Below, one piece after another: positions 26,118 to 34,816 of a DNA stretch of 64,000 nt. The stretch is from positions 2,618,423 to 2,682,422 of the forward strand of contig NZ_KZ614145.1 of NCBI RefSeq assembly GCF_002884495.1, read 5' to 3'. The notes under the pieces were generated by a model, which was not told where the DNA came from, did not search any database, and saw only the letters and a list, made by a program, of their open reading frames with translations. Source of the stretch: Rummeliibacillus pycnus. Its GTDB lineage: Bacteria; Bacillota; Bacilli; Bacillales_A; Planococcaceae. Position numbers and translations under genes: made by a program. The first letter of the stretch is position 1; every line of letters starts with the position of its first letter.

Positions 26118-26148
26118 GAGAGCTGTACCTAAATCCGGTATAGCTCTC
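26118..26148. terminator. Terminator between the TPR regulator and the kinase gene
   Basis: A 12-bp stem (26118-26129 with 26137-26148) has one G-T pair and a 7-nt loop; TTTTTG follows on the minus strand, so it mainly serves the kinase gene. Confidence 0.75.
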
Positions 26149-26153
26149 GAACT

Positions 26154-28352
26154 TTAGATGATTGGCACATTGACAGTTACTTTGAATAAATCACCATCTA
26201 TAGTAATATCCATCTTGCCCTCGTGCAAGTCTACAATTGATTGAGAAATGGCCAAACCAAGTCCAGACCCATCTGTATGGCGAGATGTATCAGCACGTTT
26301 AAAACGTTCAAATAACTCCTCAACATTTTGATCGCCTAGCTCATATTTCGTAATATTTTTGATTACAAATTGTGCATGTTGTTCTACTTTATTCAACGAA
26401 ATATAAACTCGCGTTCCCTCTAGTGTGTATTTCAAAGCATTAATGATAAGATTATCCAACATTCTCCACCACTTTTGGCCATCAACATATGCCATTAATA
26501 CTTCATCTGTTATTTGAATACGGAAATCGATTTCTGCTTTGTCCATATCTTCTTCATGTTCCCCAAGGGCTTGTTGCAACAGCTGGTTTAAATTCACTTT
26601 TTGCTTTTGTAATTCCATATTACCCGAAGCCATTTTTGAAACTTCAAACAAATCCTCAATCAGTGTTTTTAAACGCTGAGATTTTTTATCTAAAATGGCT
26701 ATATAACTATTGCGCTCGTCCTCTGTTATATTTGGATTCTTCAACAAATCCGTATACGTAATAATAGAAGTAAGTGGCGTTCTTAAATCGTGACTAACAT
26801 TGGTAATCAGTTCCGTTTTTAAACGTTCGCTTTTTGCTTGTTCTGATAAAGAAGTTCTAACTCCTTCACGTAGCTGATTTAAATTAGCTGCATGTTTAGC
26901 AAAAACAGATTTACCTTGGACTTTAATTTCGCTATTTAATCGTCCTTCCGCCATATCTTCTGTTTGCTTCATGATTCTATTTAAATAGCCGATACGCAAT
27001 AAGAAAATAAGAACAGCTGGTAAAGCAATCGTAAAGAATAAAAAGATATAGATTAGCAATAGACCTCCATCATAAACTGCTCCAACAATGCCTACACCCG
27101 ATAAAAAAACAATAATTAGAAGTGCTACTGACTGTAAACCAATACTCCTGGATAAAAACAAGTTCCGAAGATTCTGTACAACACGTAGACTAACGGAACT
27201 CTTATAGGCTATTAATCGTTTTTCTTCCGTATTCATATCTTCTATTAATAGAAAGAACTGCATCAAAACGAACCACACTAATAGGTAGAGCACCAGAATG
27301 CCAATAATTAACACAGCTATAAATGAAAATATATTCGTAAAACTTACGTGAGTTAGATGATCCGATAAGATAAGTAAATCTATGATGACGCCATAACCAG
27401 TGATAAGTAGACCCATTGCTCTTACATCAATCGGCCATTTCCTTATAACCCGTAGTATGGATATTTCCTTCTTCATTTCAAATTTCAATGGTCTATTGAA
27501 AAATAATGCAATGCTTGAAAGCAAACTTAAAATCCATATGAACACTAATAATCTTTGGCTAGATTGAAAAGTTTTATATTCATGATAGTAGTATGAATTC
27601 ATGAATGCTGACTTTGAAATACGGATTTCCCCTGTATATTGATGTGTTGTATTCGGTATTGCCTCTTTTATATCAAATGAAATTTTATTATCATCTAAAT
27701 TTGCAGCATAATTATTGTCAATCGTAGAAGTTTGAAATACATTTTGATTCTTTTTATATGTGTGTGTATAAACAACATCATCTTGTGAGTAATTCCCCGA
27801 AGTAAAAGTTTGACCTGTTTGTAAATCCGTTAATTCATAGGAAAAATAATCGTAGTTATTTAGAAATTCTTGTTTTTGTTCCTTTACATTTTTGTCATAC
27901 TGATCTATTTCTTCTTCCTTTATCTTCACAATCTTACGGAATACATAGTCATCGTCTTCAAAGTTTTTAGTAATATCTTTTACTTTTTTGTCCCGTTCTG
28001 TGATGAGGGCTTTTTCAACTGAAGTGGACTTTGCATTTTTAGCTTCTTCTATTTTGTCTTTATATTGCTCGTTGATATTCGCAATTTGTTCACTTAAACT
28101 ACCATAATAATTTCTGTATTCTTCAATTTCCGAACTTGTCACTCGAATATTCTTTTTTGCTTGTGCTGTATCTAGGGGATTTAATACAAGTGGCCCTAAT
28201 CTATTGGTAAAATCATTATATTGTGATTGAAAAGTATCTGATTCAAAAAAGTTTTTGGCAAAATACTGATCACCATAATCCAAAAAGGAAAAAGCGCCAA
28301 TTAAAAGCATACAGATGAAAGAAAGGAAAAGAGTGTTTTTGGATTTTCTCAT
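26154..28352 (-). CDS. Large membrane sensor histidine kinase
   Basis: The 732-residue kinase has an N-terminal membrane helix, a large extracytoplasmic region rich in charged helices (residues about 30-265), then five or more membrane helices (265-465) before a HAMP-like linker (MKQTEDMAEGRLNSEI). The core has NVSHDLRTPLTSIITYTDLL, DNLIINALKYT and GSGLGLAISQSIVDLH. The cytoplasmic core resembles VanS-type kinases and the multi-helix module is unusual for them. Its partner is the VanR-like regulator 140 nt upstream, with a small membrane ORF in between. The signal is unknown; a role in envelope stress is likely. Confidence 0.9.
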   Translation of the reverse strand: MRKSKNTLFLSFICMLLIGAFSFLDYGDQYFAKNFFESDTFQSQYNDFTNRLGPLVLNPLDTAQAKKNIRVTSSEIEEYRNYYGSLSEQIANINEQYKDKIEEAKNAKSTSVEKALITERDKKVKDITKNFEDDDYVFRKIVKIKEEEIDQYDKNVKEQKQEFLNNYDYFSYELTDLQTGQTFTSGNYSQDDVVYTHTYKKNQNVFQTSTIDNNYAANLDDNKISFDIKEAIPNTTHQYTGEIRISKSAFMNSYYYHEYKTFQSSQRLLVFIWILSLLSSIALFFNRPLKFEMKKEISILRVIRKWPIDVRAMGLLITGYGVIIDLLILSDHLTHVSFTNIFSFIAVLIIGILVLYLLVWFVLMQFFLLIEDMNTEEKRLIAYKSSVSLRVVQNLRNLFLSRSIGLQSVALLIIVFLSGVGIVGAVYDGGLLLIYIFLFFTIALPAVLIFLLRIGYLNRIMKQTEDMAEGRLNSEIKVQGKSVFAKHAANLNQLREGVRTSLSEQAKSERLKTELITNVSHDLRTPLTSIITYTDLLKNPNITEDERNSYIAILDKKSQRLKTLIEDLFEVSKMASGNMELQKQKVNLNQLLQQALGEHEEDMDKAEIDFRIQITDEVLMAYVDGQKWWRMLDNLIINALKYTLEGTRVYISLNKVEQHAQFVIKNITKYELGDQNVEELFERFKRADTSRHTDGSGLGLAISQSIVDLHEGKMDITIDGDLFKVTVNVPII

Positions 28353-28353
28353 A

Positions 28354-28506
28354 TTACACTCCTCCTATCGCACGTGTCATCTGAGCAAATTTTCTTGTAA
28401 AGCTAAAATCGATTAAATGAAAAATAAATCCTAAACAGTATAGTAAACTACATATTGCAAGGATTAGTGCAATGATTGACCAAATAAAGGTACTATGCTT
28501 TTTCAA
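28354..28506 (-). CDS. Small membrane protein ORF between regulator and kinase
   Basis: A TTG-start frame of 50 residues overlaps the last 14 nt of the regulator gene and ends one nucleotide before the kinase ATG, so its last codons (ATA GGA GGA GTG TAA) include the kinase RBS. The product has one hydrophobic segment (FIWSIIALILAICSLLYCLGF), basic ends and a final RAIGGV. A weak GGTGTGGGG-type site lies upstream of the TTG. The exact fit between two genes suggests translational coupling. No family is recognised. It could be a kinase-modulating small protein; alternatively an untranslated spacer. Confidence 0.5.
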   Translation of the reverse strand: MKKHSTFIWSIIALILAICSLLYCLGFIFHLIDFSFTRKFAQMTRAIGGV

Positions 28507-29188
28507 TTTTGTAACCAATGCCCCACACCACCTTTAAGTATCTCGGATTCTTTGGATCCACTTCGATTTTTTCCCGTATTTTTCTTATGTGTACTGCGAC
28601 GATATTCTCCGCATTGTAAGCCGGTTCATTCCATACACGTTCGTAAATTTCTGAAATAGAGAAAACTCGCCCCGCATTTGTAATTAGTAACTCCGTAATG
28701 TTATATTCAATTTTTGTTAACTTTACTGGTTCACCATCTAGCAACAATTCTTTCGCATCTGGATCAAGCGATAGTCCTCCAACTTCAACTTTCCCCTGCT
28801 GCTCATTATAAGTTCCTAATTTAACGTAACGCCTTAGTTGTGATTTCACTCGAGCCATTAGCTCTAAAGGATGAAAAGGTTTCGTTACATAATCATCCGC
28901 ACCAATGGATAATCCATGGATTTTATCTGTATCCTCTGCCTTTGCACTTAGCATAATAATTGGAATATTACGCTCTTCTCTGATTTTAAATGTTGTTTGA
29001 ATACCATTTAGCTCTGGCATCATAATGTCTAAAATAATTAAATGCACTTCTTGTTCCATTAATTGTTCAAGTGCTTCCAAACCATTCGCAGCTTTTAGTA
29101 CATTGTATCCTTCATTTTTTAGATAGATTTCTATACCATCTCGTATATCTTGATCGTCATCTGTTACTAATACGGTATATGACGACAT
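28493..29188 (-). CDS. VanR-like OmpR-family response regulator
   Basis: The 231-residue regulator has VTDDDQD for the acidic pair, phospho-Asp in LIILDIMMP, MLSAKAED, and VTKPFHP for the Lys. The C-terminal winged helix has LTKIEYNITELLITNAGRVFSISEIYERVW and ends VWGIGYKIEKA. Such regulators in the VanR branch work with membrane kinases sensing cell-wall antibiotics or envelope state. It heads the operon with the small ORF and kinase. The promoter, in the long intergenic region above it, was not resolved. Confidence 0.93.
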   Translation of the reverse strand: MSSYTVLVTDDDQDIRDGIEIYLKNEGYNVLKAANGLEALEQLMEQEVHLIILDIMMPELNGIQTTFKIREERNIPIIMLSAKAEDTDKIHGLSIGADDYVTKPFHPLELMARVKSQLRRYVKLGTYNEQQGKVEVGGLSLDPDAKELLLDGEPVKLTKIEYNITELLITNAGRVFSISEIYERVWNEPAYNAENIVAVHIRKIREKIEVDPKNPRYLKVVWGIGYKIEKA

Positions 29189-29332
29189 TTGTCACACCTC
29201 ATTTCAATGGTTTTTTATGATTATTACTTTACAGATCAAATCTTAAAAAGTAGTGATGATAAAAATGAAGAAATTCTTAAGATTTTTTATGATAATTCCT
29301 ATTTTACAGGATTACTCAAATTTTTTAGAAAG

Positions 29333-29581
29333 TTATCCACAAAAAAACTGTTTTGAAAGCCTTTACTGACTTATAAAACAGTTTGTCCACAGATTATTAA
29401 ACTCTAGGTTCTATTTAGTTACCCATGCACGTCTCTAATCTAAAGCGATAGATAATTACAATCACACATTGAGAATGTTATTGCCACATCCGGTAACGCT
29501 TCTCTTTATCCATTAATGACTTACCCACATGTGTATAAGTTCAGAATGCTATTTCTGCACATGAGGCTAAACTTATCCCCA
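29333..29581. repeat. DnaA-box-like cluster in a 735-base gene-poor interval
   Basis: The interval 29189-29924 holds five DnaA-box-like sites: exact TTATCCACA (29333-29341), TTGTCCACA (29383-29391), TTACCCACA (29521-29529), TTATACACA on the minus strand (29530-29538, fits TTATNCACA) and TTATCCCCA (29573-29581). The back-to-back pair at 29521-29538 is notable. A DnaA-binding regulatory locus is possible. The sequence is AT-rich, so binding must be tested. Confidence 0.45.
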
Positions 29582-29683
29582 TCACATTAACAGTTCTTGT
29601 CCTTTATTGATAAAAAGTAAGTACATAACCTAAGATTGATAATCCGGGGCCTATTCCCCATGCGAGACGGTCTTTTTAAGTAA

Positions 29684-29776
29684 CTAGATACCATTTATTA
29701 AAAAGGTATGTGCTGTACCAACTGTTCCCCATAAAGTAGCCGTTAAAAGCACCAAAATGTATGAAAACAGATTCAT
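29684..29776 (-). CDS. Possible 30-residue membrane peptide
   Basis: An ORF reads MNLFSYILVLLTATLWGTVG and then a ten-residue tail (30 residues in all) with one hydrophobic helix. The frame stays open for another 20 codons upstream without a start. The ribosome binding site is poor (GGGGTAG). It lies in a long intergenic stretch before the excisionase-like gene. No family recognised; may be spurious. Confidence 0.25.
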   Translation of the reverse strand: MNLFSYILVLLTATLWGTVGTAHTFLINGI

Positions 29777-29872
29777 ATCGTCATCTTTTTCTACCCCAAT
29801 GGCGAAATAAAAATTACTTTTTTTATAAATAATCCTCTACCATCCATTCAATATACCATATATTTTAGAAAG

Positions 29873-29901
29873 TTGAGGACTGACTTTTCTTTTATTATAA
29901 T
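29873..29901 (+). promoter_or_regulatory. Promoter of the excisionase-like gene
   Basis: TTGAGG (29873-29878), a 17-bp spacer and TATAAT (29896-29901) form a near-consensus sigma-A promoter 24 nt upstream of the start codon. Confidence 0.75.
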
Positions 29902-29924
29902 GAAGCAAAAGGAGGCCTTACGCT

Positions 29925-30155
29925 ATGTACAAAACAGTTGCGGATACAGCAAAAGATATTTCAATGCCGGAACATCAAGTGATGCGTTATATTTTAGAAG
30001 GCCGCATTCGTGCCGTACATGACGGTAAACAATTTTTAATTAGTAGTGATCAATTCGATCGATACCACGAGCAGCTTGAAAGAATAAAAGAGGAAATTGA
30101 AATATGGAAAAATACACCGATTCCTGAGGATATTGATATTAAAGATGAAGACTAA
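29925..30155 (+). CDS. Excisionase-like helix-turn-helix protein
   Basis: The 76-residue protein has a MerR/excisionase-type DNA-binding fold: TVADTAKDISMPEHQVMRYILEGRIRAVHDGKQFLISSDQFDRY, with the arginine after the recognition helix and a wing, then a charged coiled tail. The promoter (TTGAGG-17-TATAAT) and AAAGGAGG site are excellent. Chromosomal copies without a nearby integrase are common in Bacillales and of unknown use; a true excisionase would need a partner, which is absent here. It may act as a small regulator. Confidence 0.8.
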   Translation: MYKTVADTAKDISMPEHQVMRYILEGRIRAVHDGKQFLISSDQFDRYHEQLERIKEEIEIWKNTPIPEDIDIKDED

Positions 30156-30252
30156 TTTAGCAAATCAGGGAACTAATCCCCTATTTTCTTCTTTACCTTT
30201 GAATCTAGAAGCATGGGTTTTGCTTTTCATAAGTGTAGATTAAAACAAAGAT

Positions 30253-30290
30253 GGACATCTATAAGTAACGAGCGTTATCCATAGATGTCC
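30253..30290. terminator. Hairpin terminator upstream of hom 3' end
   Basis: A 10-bp perfect stem (30253-30262 with 30281-30290) and 18-nt loop, followed by TTACTTTATT, lies between the converging excisionase-like gene and hom. Confidence 0.65.
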
Positions 30291-30407
30291 TTACTTTATT
30301 CAATTATTTAAATTTTTTTCATCTTTTTTCTTTGAAAGCTATTAACATGCACGTATGTAGCTAATTATTTTATTTGAAGGATCTCTTAACGTGCTCTCAA
30401 AGAAACA

Positions 30408-31394
30408 TTAAATTGATACTACTGCAGGTGCTTTTACTAGCATATCAGCATAGTCTTCTACCATTACGCTTGCAGTGGGGAACATACCTGCCCCTGGACC
30501 AACTAAAGTGAGGGTTCCGATATAGTTTGTATCTAGTGCCACAGCATTGTTTACACCTTCTATTGAATACAATGGATGCTCTGGACCTACTAATTGAGGG
30601 CCAACTGTTGCAATTATTTTACCTGTAGCTTGATCACGACGGACATCAGCAACATGGCGATAACGTAATCCTTTTGTTTTTGCATCCTCCACTTGCTCTG
30701 CTGTGATTTCAGTAATACCCGCTACATCCACTTCATCCCAATTTGGTTGTTCTCCAAATGCCAAAGCACTTAAAATCATTAATTTGCGGAACGGATCTTG
30801 ACCAGAGATATCATTGTATGGGTCAGCTTCTGCATAACCCAAACGTTGGGCATCTTGTAACGCCTCATCAAATGGCATACCTTCACTACGCATTTGAGTT
30901 AAGATGTAGTTTGAAGTACCGTTTAAGATTCCTTGAATATGACTTACTTCATTTACCCGTAGTATATTTTGCATTGTTTTGATTACCGGTACCCCACCGG
31001 CTACTGTAGCTTCGTATCCAACCTGTACGCCATATTTCTTTGCTTTATCTTGTAAAGCTAAACCGTGTTTTGAGAACATCACTTTATTTGCTGTAATAAT
31101 GTTGATCCCTTTTTCAATTGCCTGAGATAAATATTTGAATGCAGGTTCTTCCCCCACAATTGCTTCAAAAACAACTTCTAAGTTTGGAATTGCTAAAATA
31201 TCTTCGAACTTATCTGTTAGTAATTCTTTTGGTGCATGTGGACGTGGTTTGTTCACATTACTTACAAGAATTTTAGCGATTTCAATATCTACACCTAAAG
31301 TGCTCTTAAAATGCTTTCGCTTTTCATTGACAATACGATAAATACCTTGGCCCACTGTGCCAAATCCTAGAATTGCTACCTTCACTGTTGTCAT
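30408..31394 (-). CDS. hom: Homoserine dehydrogenase (short form, no ACT domain)
   Basis: This 328-residue enzyme reduces aspartate semialdehyde to homoserine, leading to methionine and threonine. It has the nucleotide-binding G10-F-G12-T-V-G15 motif, catalytic-domain marks VTANKVM-like IITANKVMFSKHG, GGVPVI, NGTSNYIL, AEADPYNDISGQD (Asp and Lys nearby in FRKLM). The usual C-terminal ACT domain (about 100 residues) is missing, so threonine feedback through it is not expected. It lies downstream of metY on the same strand, separated by a terminator and 355 nt, and has its own GGAGG site. No riboswitch or T-box was found before it. Confidence 0.92.
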   Translation of the reverse strand: MTTVKVAILGFGTVGQGIYRIVNEKRKHFKSTLGVDIEIAKILVSNVNKPRPHAPKELLTDKFEDILAIPNLEVVFEAIVGEEPAFKYLSQAIEKGINIITANKVMFSKHGLALQDKAKKYGVQVGYEATVAGGVPVIKTMQNILRVNEVSHIQGILNGTSNYILTQMRSEGMPFDEALQDAQRLGYAEADPYNDISGQDPFRKLMILSALAFGEQPNWDEVDVAGITEITAEQVEDAKTKGLRYRHVADVRRDQATGKIIATVGPQLVGPEHPLYSIEGVNNAVALDTNYIGTLTLVGPGAGMFPTASVMVEDYADMLVKAPAVVSI

Positions 31395-31693
31395 ATTCTC
31401 GCCTCCAAAATTTTTTCTTCCTTATATTTAGAATTACGTAATCTCAATTCACCATACGCATTCATGTAATTTTTTTATGACATAGACAGGTAACCCTGTT
31501 CATCTATAAAAATTCTAAATTATTGAACTTATTGATGATTTTAGACTACATACAGACAGATTACAAGAAAAATCTCTCTGAGAAGGACAAATGTTTTTTC
31601 TGGGAGGTCATGAAAATCGCTTACATCGTTGATTTGATGGAATTTTCCGATTTTCAAAAACGCAAAAAAATTTCGTCACATTTAAGAAAAGAA

Positions 31694-31723
31694 AAGAGTG
31701 AGCGCTATGCATGCGTCACTCTT
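31694..31723 (-). terminator. Terminator of metY
   Basis: AAGAGTGA (31694-31701) pairs with TCACTCTT (31716-31723), with T-rich DNA after it on the minus strand. The interval 31395-31749 otherwise holds no credible gene; the ORF crossing it on the plus strand has no RBS. Confidence 0.75.
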
Positions 31724-31749
31724 CTATATTCTTTTATTTGAAAACCTTC

Positions 31750-33045
31750 TTATTTTGTAGCTGTGGGTGTATTTACTTTTGCAAATGCTGCATCTAATGC
31801 ATCAATGATATCTTCTGCTGCCTCTAGACCAATTGAAAGACGCACTAATTCTTCTGGCACTCCTGCTTTTTTCAATTCTTCTGCATTTAATTGTTGATGT
31901 GTAGTAGATGCTGGATGGATAATTAATGAACGAGCATCCCCTACATTTGCTACATGGCAGAATAGTTCAATATTATCGATCAACTGACGTCCAGCATCGC
32001 GACCGCCTTTAATCCCAAATGTGAGTACTGAGCCATAGCCATTTTTTAAGTATTTTTTTGCATTAGCAGCAAATCGACTATCATCAAATCCATTGTAATG
32101 TACCCATTCTACTTGGTTATTTTCTCGAAGATATTCCGCTACTTTTCGAGCATTTTCATTATGATATGGTACCCGTAAATGTAACGTTTCCAATCCTTGT
32201 AATAATTGGAATGCTGCATCTGCACTCAATGTTGGGCCAAAGTCGCGTAATAATTGAACACGTAAACGCGTAGCAAAAGCTGCTTCTGCAGTATCAATAC
32301 CGTATCGCAAACCGTGATAAGAAGCATCTGGCTCTGTATAATCTGGGAATTTACCGCGAGTCCAGTCAAATTTTCCTGCATCAACAACTACTCCCGCAAT
32401 TGTTGTTCCATGACCGCCAATCCATTTTGTTGCAGAATGTACGACGATATCTGCACCGAATTCAATTGGGTTGCATCCAATCGGTGAAGCAAATGTATTA
32501 TCGATTATTAACGGAATTTCATGTTTATGTGCAATTTCAGCCAATACCTCAATATCAACAATTGAAAGGCTTGGATTACCAATCGTTTCAGCATAAATTG
32601 CCTTGGTATTTTCTTGAATAGCTGCTTCAAATTCATTTGGATTTGTTTCATCAACAAATGTTGTTGTAATACCATAGCGAGGCAATGTATTTGCAAATAG
32701 ATTGTATGTTCCACCATAAATACTAGCTGCTGAAACAATATGGTCACCTGAACGTACAATGTTCAAAATAGAAAATGCAATAGCTGCCATCCCTGAAGAT
32801 AGAGCAACTGCTGCTGTACCGCCTTCTAATAATGCAATACGTTTTTCAAAAACATCTACTGTTGGGTTCATAATACGAGAATAGATATTACCAGGCTCTT
32901 CTAGTGCAAATAATCTTCGTGCATGTTCAGAATCATTAAATTTATATGCTGTTGTGCGATACACTGGTACTGTAATTGCTCCTGTTGTTGGGTCTGGCGT
33001 TTGACCACCACGTACTGCTAAAGTCTCTTTACGTAATTCTGTCAT
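31750..33045 (-). CDS. metY: O-acetylhomoserine sulfhydrylase
   Basis: The 431-residue PLP enzyme belongs to the Cys/Met metabolism family. Marks include the SSGMAAIAFS start of the active site, PLIIDNTFASP (Asp for PLP N1), and the PLP lysine in HSATKWIGGHGTTI. A length of 431 and RLSIGLEAAEDIIDAL at the end suit MetY, which makes homocysteine from O-acetylhomoserine and sulfide. It is under a SAM-I riboswitch, so it should be off when methionine is high. The start ATG has AGGAGG. The 220 nt between the riboswitch terminator and the start codon show no clear ORF. Confidence 0.93.
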   Translation of the reverse strand: MTELRKETLAVRGGQTPDPTTGAITVPVYRTTAYKFNDSEHARRLFALEEPGNIYSRIMNPTVDVFEKRIALLEGGTAAVALSSGMAAIAFSILNIVRSGDHIVSAASIYGGTYNLFANTLPRYGITTTFVDETNPNEFEAAIQENTKAIYAETIGNPSLSIVDIEVLAEIAHKHEIPLIIDNTFASPIGCNPIEFGADIVVHSATKWIGGHGTTIAGVVVDAGKFDWTRGKFPDYTEPDASYHGLRYGIDTAEAAFATRLRVQLLRDFGPTLSADAAFQLLQGLETLHLRVPYHNENARKVAEYLRENNQVEWVHYNGFDDSRFAANAKKYLKNGYGSVLTFGIKGGRDAGRQLIDNIELFCHVANVGDARSLIIHPASTTHQQLNAEELKKAGVPEELVRLSIGLEAAEDIIDALDAAFAKVNTPTATK

Positions 33046-33262
33046 TTTAATTCCTCCTAAAAAGTTATAAGTTATAGATGGAAAACGGAGGTGTGTTAAA
33101 GGGTTTCAGTACTATAAGGCTATATGAATGGATATTGTTGACATATGATCTAAAGTGCCAGCACGCTCAGTGTACAAACCATGTTCATACGCTTTATGTA
33201 AGGCATGCTTGCACAATAGCTATTTCTTAAATATCAACAATCCAATTTAACAGCGCCTAATA

Positions 33263-33299
33263 AAAAGAAAAACCCTTCTTCACGTAAGAAGAGGGTTTA
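33263..33299 (-). terminator. SAM riboswitch terminator
   Basis: AAACCCTCTTCTT and AAGAAGGGTTT arms form the stem on the minus strand, followed by TTTCTTTTTATT. It closes the metY riboswitch. Confidence 0.85.
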
Positions 33300-33309
33300 A
33301 TTAGCATTA

Positions 33310-33432
33310 TCCTCCCCTTATCTTTCAGATCTTATTAAGATCTGTAGGAATTAGCACCGTAGCAAGTTTAGAAACTTACTGGTTGCTGGGCATCGTAGGG
33401 CCTATCCCTCCGCCGCTCTTGATAAAGGTTAT
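33310..33432 (-). ncRNA. SAM-I (S-box) riboswitch upstream of metY
   Basis: The minus strand carries the conserved S-box blocks in order: TTATCAAGAGCGGCGGAGGG, AGGCCCTACGATGCCCAGCAACC, TTGCTACGGTGCTAATTCC, and the closing GAAAGATAAG of P1. Terminator at 33263-33299 completes the switch. SAM binding should terminate transcription of metY. Confidence 0.95.
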
Positions 33433-33459
33433 TAGTATCTGTTCCATCTTGTTGACGTA

Positions 33460-33489
33460 AGTATAGAAGATTCTTAGAATAATTGTCAA
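33460..33489 (-). promoter_or_regulatory. Promoter of the metY riboswitch
   Basis: TTGACA (33484-33489) and TATACT (33460-33465) on the minus strand, 18 bp apart, lie 28 nt ahead of the aptamer. The interval 33490-33988 beyond it is AT-rich and shows no gene. Confidence 0.75.
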
Positions 33490-33988
33490 TGTTTTTTTCT
33501 GAATTTTTAATTATTTTTGAAAATGACTTTATCTGTAATTAATTTATAATGACATAAATAAGTACAATTAATTTTCCATCTCTAACATCCCGATCTTACT
33601 TAATTTCAACATTTCGGATGTATATCTTTATTACTTTTTACAAATAAAATTTTTCTGCTATTTCCATAATATCTCTACAATAAAGCGATTACTATCTGAA
33701 TAATTCAGTTGATATTAAAAGGAAATCGAAATAAGCCAGATCAACAAAAAGAAAGCGAATTTTATTTAAAATAAATCAACTCTTGTAACGCTGTATTAGT
33801 AATTAATACATATTATCAAAAACACTTTTTCAATAAAAATTTTACAAAACAGATTCAATTCGTATTCGTATTTTGAAACTCTAATAAACTTGTTCGGTTG
33901 AAAATCTTTTGACCTCCTTATGACTAGTCACTTTCAATAAAATCCCGTATAGTGAAAATGATACCGAATTGAAAAAGGAGCTGACATT

Positions 33989-34720
33989 ATGGTTAAAGAA
34001 CTATTACGTAGTCATACATCTGTTCGAAAATATACAGGTGAAATAATTCCAAAAGAAGTCGTGAGAGATTTAATTGAAACTGCTCAAATGGCTGCTTCAT
34101 CACATTTTATCCAAGCATATAGTGTTATTTGGGTTACAGATAAAGAAAAACAACAACAACTTGGTGAACTATCCAATAATGCTTTCCAATTCCAAACTGC
34201 AGGTGCAACTTTCTTATTCTGTGTGGATTTTAAACGCTTGCAAGTCGCTGGTAAAAAACAAGGAATTGAAATTGTAGCCGATTCTGCTGAAAATGTCCTA
34301 GCAGGTGTGGCAGATGTATCTCTTTTTGCACAAAACTTTGTTATTGCAGCAGAAGCAGAAGGCTACGGTATTTGTTATATCGGCGGTGCTCGTAATAATC
34401 CAGAGAAAATTAGTGAATTATTCAATCTGCCTGATTACGTCTTCCCGCTATTTGCAATGACAATCGGTAAGCCTACAAAACGGAACGAAACAAAACCACG
34501 TTTACCTTTAGATGCCGTACTGCATGAAAATAGCTACGATGTCGAAAAATATGATCATCTACTAGATGATTACGATGCTACATTAGAAAAATACTACGCA
34601 AGTCGTTCTTCAAATCAAAAAATGGCCAATTGGACAAAACAAATGGCCGACTTCCTAATCGAACAACGTCGTCCTTTTATAAAAGATTTCTTAGCTAAGA
34701 AAGGATTCAGTTGGAAATAA
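33989..34720 (+). CDS. NADPH-dependent FMN reductase / nitroreductase (NfrA-like)
   Basis: This 243-residue protein is the NfsA/NfrA branch: LRSHTSVRKYTGE at the N-terminus, AQMAASSHFIQAYSVIWV, and EAEGYGICYIGGARNNPEKISELFNLP in the middle, then FAMTIGKPTKRNETKPRLP carrying the FMN and NADPH contacts. Such enzymes reduce FMN, nitro compounds or chromate, and Bacillus NfrA is stress induced. An AAAAGGAGC site precedes the start. It differs in sequence from the other nitroreductase at 3.8 kb and has no ArsR-type operator. Confidence 0.9.
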   Translation: MVKELLRSHTSVRKYTGEIIPKEVVRDLIETAQMAASSHFIQAYSVIWVTDKEKQQQLGELSNNAFQFQTAGATFLFCVDFKRLQVAGKKQGIEIVADSAENVLAGVADVSLFAQNFVIAAEAEGYGICYIGGARNNPEKISELFNLPDYVFPLFAMTIGKPTKRNETKPRLPLDAVLHENSYDVEKYDHLLDDYDATLEKYYASRSSNQKMANWTKQMADFLIEQRRPFIKDFLAKKGFSWK

Positions 34721-34769
34721 TAGGGTGTATCCAATTTAAATTGATACTCCCAAGAACATGCATAAAAAT

Positions 34770-34802
34770 AGAGCCAATGAAAAAAATGTTTTCATTGGCT
34801 CT
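34770..34802. terminator. Bidirectional terminator
   Basis: A 14-bp stem (34770-34783 with 34789-34802) between the NfrA-like gene and the convergent membrane protein gene, with A and T runs. Confidence 0.85.
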
Positions 34803-34816
34803 TTTATCTACTCAAA

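Noticed and set aside
29684-29776. 30-residue hydrophobic ORF as a quorum or toxin peptide
   Set aside because: Poor ribosome binding site and an open upstream frame without a start; kept only as a low-confidence CDS, not as a peptide system.
31395-31520. Possible T-box or riboswitch before hom
   Set aside because: No specifier, T-box core or aptamer motif was found; only a weak small hairpin.
31523-31741. 72-residue ORF on the plus strand between hom and metY
   Set aside because: No ribosome binding site, and it runs through the metY terminator; composition is not coding-like.
33155-33215. 18-residue ORF in the metY leader
   Set aside because: No ribosome binding site and no link to methionine codons; treated as leader sequence.
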